A stretch of 7,344 bases of DNA, taken from Microcaldota archaeon (GTDB lineage: Archaea > Micrarchaeota > Micrarchaeia > Anstonellales > Bilamarchaeaceae). The position numbers were made by a program, and so were the translations under genes. Location of the stretch: positions 1 to 7,344 of the forward strand of contig DAOUYQ010000039.1 of the NCBI GenBank assembly GCA_030666035.1. Direction: 5' to 3'. A model generated the notes under the pieces. That model saw nothing but the letters and a program-made list of their open reading frames with translations, had not been told where the DNA came from and made no database searches. Below, piece by piece: positions 4,906 to 7,344 of the stretch (its first letter is position 1; each line of letters opens with the position of its first letter).

Positions 4906-5886
4906 ATGCCCAAAGAACCGATGCCCCCCAAGGCACACTTGGCAGCAAATGCTTCAAAAGAGCACATTCCCCGGGCACATTCACCTCCAGAATATGTCCC
5001 CAGGGACCCGGGCAAGAGTTTTTTTGATGAAATCAATGCAAACAAGAGAAATTCCATCCTCCTGATGGGGGCAGTATGCATTCTTATCTTTGTCATGTGC
5101 CTGGTCCTTGGGTATATGTGGGGAATTGGCTTATACGGCCTGTTTATTGGCTTGTTCATAGGCACGATATATGCTGCAATTTCCTATTACTTTGGCTCAA
5201 AGATGGTTCTTGCACTAAGCGGTGCAAAACCCCTCAAGAAAAGCGACCACCCCTACCTTTTTCATTTAGTGGAAGGCCTTGCACTGGCTGCCCAGGTTCC
5301 CACGCCCAAAGTTTACATCGTAGAAGACCCGGCATTGAATGCATTTGCAACCGGCCGGGACCCGGAGCATTCCGCAATAGTAGTTACGAGCGGCCTTCTC
5401 AAGGCACTGAACCGCCAGGAGCTTGAAGGCGTAATCGCACACGAAATGTCCCACATAGGAAATTATGATATTCGCTTCATGATGCTCACAATTGTAATGG
5501 TGGGCCTTGTAGGCTTCCTCTCAGAAATAATTCTCCGCACCTTTATCTGGGGCGGAAGGGGCAGGAAAGGCGGAGGCTCAGGCCTGATAATGATACTTGG
5601 CCTTGGGCTTGCAATCCTGGCACCCATAATTGCAATACTTGTGCGCTTTGCAATCTCCCGCCAGAGGGAATACCTTGCGGATGCAACAGCAGTAAAGCTC
5701 ACCCGCTATCCGGATGGCCTCAAGAATGCACTAATAAAAATAAAGAACAATTACAAGCCGGTAAAGCGTGCAACGCAAACAACTGCCCCAATGTATTTTG
5801 CTGACCCGATAGGAAAAAAAGTTGCAGGCATGTTTTCCACACACCCGCCAATTGATGAGCGAATCAAGAAGCTTTCTTCGTTTTAG
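4906..5886 (+). CDS. htpX: HtpX family M48 zinc metalloprotease
   Basis: HtpX is an integral membrane endopeptidase that cleaves damaged or misfolded membrane proteins on the cytoplasmic side. The zinc motif HEMSH is at 179-183, and the third ligand is Glu255 in REYLADA. Transmembrane segments are near 49-72, 75-97, 190-212 and 225-250. Conserved VYIVEDPALNAFATGRDP (about 136-153) precedes the active site, and the C-terminal STHPPIDERIKKL matches the family. Unlike typical HtpX, which starts almost directly with a membrane segment, residues 1-46 form a Pro/His/Ala-rich, probably disordered extension. No internal Met lies between residue 6 and the first membrane segment, so the extension is probably real. 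It follows lemA by 11 bases with a weak GTGA ribosome-binding match. Its last 23 bases overlap the opposite-strand membrane protein gene. Confidence 0.95.
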   Translation: MPKEPMPPKAHLAANASKEHIPRAHSPPEYVPRDPGKSFFDEINANKRNSILLMGAVCILIFVMCLVLGYMWGIGLYGLFIGLFIGTIYAAISYYFGSKMVLALSGAKPLKKSDHPYLFHLVEGLALAAQVPTPKVYIVEDPALNAFATGRDPEHSAIVVTSGLLKALNRQELEGVIAHEMSHIGNYDIRFMMLTIVMVGLVGFLSEIILRTFIWGGRGRKGGGSGLIMILGLGLAILAPIIAILVRFAISRQREYLADATAVKLTRYPDGLKNALIKIKNNYKPVKRATQTTAPMYFADPIGKKVAGMFSTHPPIDERIKKLSSF

Positions 5887-6727
5887 GCTTCTTGGATGCA
5901 GTTATCTTCCTGTAGAATCCCACTTTCAGTATCAAGGCTCCTGAGCCTACGAGAATCGCAATCAGCATGTAGAGCACAACAACAATAAATACGGGCCCCA
6001 GCATCAGCGGATTCACAAAGGCTGCCATTATTCCAATTTGCATCAGCATATAGAGGATTGTATTGGGCACGAGCTCTACAACATACGAAGCTACTGCAAG
6101 AATTATCGCAAAGATTATTGTTTCCCAGAAATTGGATTTAATAACCCGATAAGATGCCACGATTGCTTCCCATGGCCCCCTCTTGTTTATGGCAAGCTCC
6201 TGCATCACATAGTACGTAACAATACCCGCAACTATCGCCACTATAAAAATAACCAGAAACGCCAGCATAAACACCAAAATTCCTGCTAGTGGATACACAA
6301 TAGCCCCGGATATAGCCACGCCAACCACTACGATAAGGAGCAATGAAACAGCCAGCATAAACACCGTCCACTTAACTGCTACTGAAACATTTTCCCCCCT
6401 AAAGTAGGGCACCCGTTTCTTTGTATAAATAAATTCAATTGCCCCAAATTGAGCTGCAAACGAGTAAATTGAGCATATGAATATGGGTATAAGCGCAAGC
6501 ACAATAGCAACAGCACCTGCTCCCAGTTCCCCCAGGTATCCCTGGAGGAGAAAGAAAGCTGCAATTCCCAGCAATATCCCGGCAATTGCCCCAGCACACC
6601 CGATAAGGCCGCCGACAACGATGTATTTTGCAACATCAATGATATTCTTCTCTCCAAAATCAATGCCTTCCTCTACACATTCTCCAGTGAGGTGCATCCC
6701 TTTTTTGAGACTTTTTCCAATGCCCAT
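5864..6727 (-). CDS. Polytopic membrane protein, function unknown
   Basis: This 287-aa protein is mostly hydrophobic, with six or seven likely transmembrane segments near 35-61, 70-92, 119-145, 149-174, 202-222, 226-239 and 243-268. The cytosolic loop NKRGPWEAIVASYRVIKSNF (181-200) resembles the pattern 'A-x2-S-x3-IK' seen in a loose group of bacterial and archaeal membrane proteins of the YciC/DUF-type. That similarity is weak and assigns no function. The N-terminus (1-30) is amphipathic and charged, and the C-terminal tail KKPKTKKAS is very basic. Much of that tail is encoded by the 23 bases overlapping the end of htpX on the other strand. The ATG at 6727 has a TATA-like box 26 bases upstream and no Shine-Dalgarno. 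It may be functionally linked to lemA-htpX, but the opposite orientation does not show this. Confidence 0.85.
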   Translation of the reverse strand: MGIGKSLKKGMHLTGECVEEGIDFGEKNIIDVAKYIVVGGLIGCAGAIAGILLGIAAFFLLQGYLGELGAGAVAIVLALIPIFICSIYSFAAQFGAIEFIYTKKRVPYFRGENVSVAVKWTVFMLAVSLLLIVVVGVAISGAIVYPLAGILVFMLAFLVIFIVAIVAGIVTYYVMQELAINKRGPWEAIVASYRVIKSNFWETIIFAIILAVASYVVELVPNTILYMLMQIGIMAAFVNPLMLGPVFIVVVLYMLIAILVGSGALILKVGFYRKITASKKPKTKKAS

Positions 6728-6748
6728 GCATTCTTTTTATCTGCAAGG

Positions 6749-6757
6749 AATTAAAAC
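6749..6757 (-). promoter_or_regulatory. TATA box of the membrane protein gene
   Basis: The minus strand reads GTTTTAATT centred near 6753, 26 bases before the ATG at 6727. It touches the stop codon region of the upstream DJ-1 family gene (ending at 6758), so the two genes have separate promoters despite a 30-base gap. Confidence 0.5.
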
Positions 6758-7294
6758 CTATTCTCCAAGTAGGCCCACAATTGCCTGGGCAAACTTCTTT
6801 GCATTCGCAGGCCCATCCGCAGTTACAATCTTTCCATCTACAACAAGTCCTTCGCTTCCAACTGCCGCACCGAATTTCTCCATCACTTTATCTGTCTTCA
6901 TTTCATATTCCGGGTCATCCCCCAGCCAAACAGACGCACGCTTTCCCCTGAGTACTCCTGCTTTTGCAAGGATTGTAGGCGCCCAGCAGATTGCACCCAT
7001 TATTTTTCCTGCACCCACACCTTCCTTTGCAATTTTTGTGGACTCTGCTTCGCTTCTTACAATTGGAGTCCCTGCTCCCCCCACAAACACAATTGCATCG
7101 TAATCATCCACCTTCACATCCTTCATGGAAAGCTTAGATTCTATGTGCTTTCCAAACATGCCGTGGCACTCGCCTTTTTTTGTGCTGGCAATTATCACTT
7201 TAACTCCATGCCCTTCAAAATATTCTTTTGGAATATCCAGTTCCTCATCCCTAAACTTTTCTGGAGGGATTATCATCAAAATCTTCTTTTCCAT
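6758..7294 (-). CDS. DJ-1/PfpI superfamily protein
   Basis: DJ-1/PfpI proteins are small cytosolic enzymes or chaperones (glyoxalase/deglycase, protease or stress roles) built on a nucleophilic Cys. In this 178-aa protein, FRDEELDIP (14-22) carries the conserved Glu (E18, four residues before Pro). VFVGGAGTP (69-77) is the family glycine turn, and GAICWAPTILAKAG (100-113) is the nucleophile elbow with Cys103. The C-terminal DGKIVTADGPANAKKFA is also typical. The residue after the nucleophile is Trp, not the His found in PfpI proteases, so protease activity is doubtful and the exact reaction cannot be assigned. ATG 7294 is chosen because GGTGA (7305-7301) is well spaced before it; a GTG at 7303 is in frame but lies within that ribosome-binding site. 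A TATA-like box lies at 7331-7338. Confidence 0.9.
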   Translation of the reverse strand: MEKKILMIIPPEKFRDEELDIPKEYFEGHGVKVIIASTKKGECHGMFGKHIESKLSMKDVKVDDYDAIVFVGGAGTPIVRSEAESTKIAKEGVGAGKIMGAICWAPTILAKAGVLRGKRASVWLGDDPEYEMKTDKVMEKFGAAVGSEGLVVDGKIVTADGPANAKKFAQAIVGLLGE

Positions 7295-7300
7295 ATTTTT

Positions 7301-7305
7301 CACCA
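7301..7305 (-). promoter_or_regulatory. Shine-Dalgarno GGTGA deciding the DJ-1 family start
   Basis: GGTGA on the minus strand lies six bases before ATG 7294, a good spacing. Its GTG is in frame and could be mistaken for the start codon at 7303. Confidence 0.55.
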
Positions 7306-7330
7306 GTCCAAGCTAGCTTTTTGCATCATT

Positions 7331-7338
7331 CTTTTTAA
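7331..7338 (-). promoter_or_regulatory. TATA-like box of the DJ-1 family gene
   Basis: TTAAAAAG on the minus strand is centred near 7335, predicting a transcript start near 7309 and a leader of about 15 nt that includes the GGTGA site. Confidence 0.45.
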
Positions 7339-7344
7339 TTCTTC

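Noticed and set aside
6477..7103. 208-codon plus-strand frame across the membrane protein and DJ-1 genes
   Set aside because: It spans two well-supported minus-strand genes and their promoter, and its Pro/Ala/Ser-rich translation is a shadow.
1..7344. Mobile element, CRISPR array, toxin-antitoxin or defence cassette
   Set aside because: There are no transposase, integrase, nuclease or regularly spaced repeats. Every gene with a recognised family has a housekeeping or envelope role.

Overview
The window looks like a chromosomal segment of an archaeon. The support is a tRNA-Ala gene interrupted by a bulge-helix-bulge intron, an archaeal RNase P protein (Pop5/Rnp2), an archaeal-type TrmI tRNA methyltransferase, and TATA-like boxes about 26 bases upstream of most start codons. 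The compact genes, mostly leaderless transcripts and truncated TrmI would suit a small-genome (DPANN-like) lineage. That placement is inference; no phylogenetic marker here fixes it.

Layout, left to right. Positions 82-241 (minus) carry tRNA-Ala(UGC) with an 88-nt intron. Positions 318-1322 (minus) encode an unrecognised 334-aa protein. Positions 1366-1956 (minus) encode TrmI lacking the usual N-terminal domain. Divergent from it, 2112-3395 (plus) is a more GC-rich gene for a predicted Tat-exported lipoprotein with seven N-glycosylation sequons and an internal repeat. A hairpin with a T-rich tail separates it from convergent purE (3431-3871, minus). purE and rnp2 (3973-4293, plus) diverge from a short intergenic region holding a perfect 16-bp palindrome. 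lemA and htpX (4319-5886, plus) form a two-gene operon. htpX overlaps tail-to-tail with a polytopic membrane protein (5864-6727, minus), followed by a DJ-1/PfpI family gene (6758-7294, minus).

Two themes link the genes. One is tRNA maturation: an intron-containing tRNA, the RNase P subunit that trims tRNA 5' ends, and the enzyme that methylates the T-loop. The other is the cell envelope and protein quality control: LemA with the HtpX protease, a membrane protein, a DJ-1 family protein and an exported lipoprotein. There is no mobile element, CRISPR array or recognisable defence cassette. The items most worth following up are the orphan Tat lipoprotein, the orphan 334-aa protein, the 16-bp palindrome, the non-canonical T- and D-loops of the tRNA, and the PurE His-to-Ala change.
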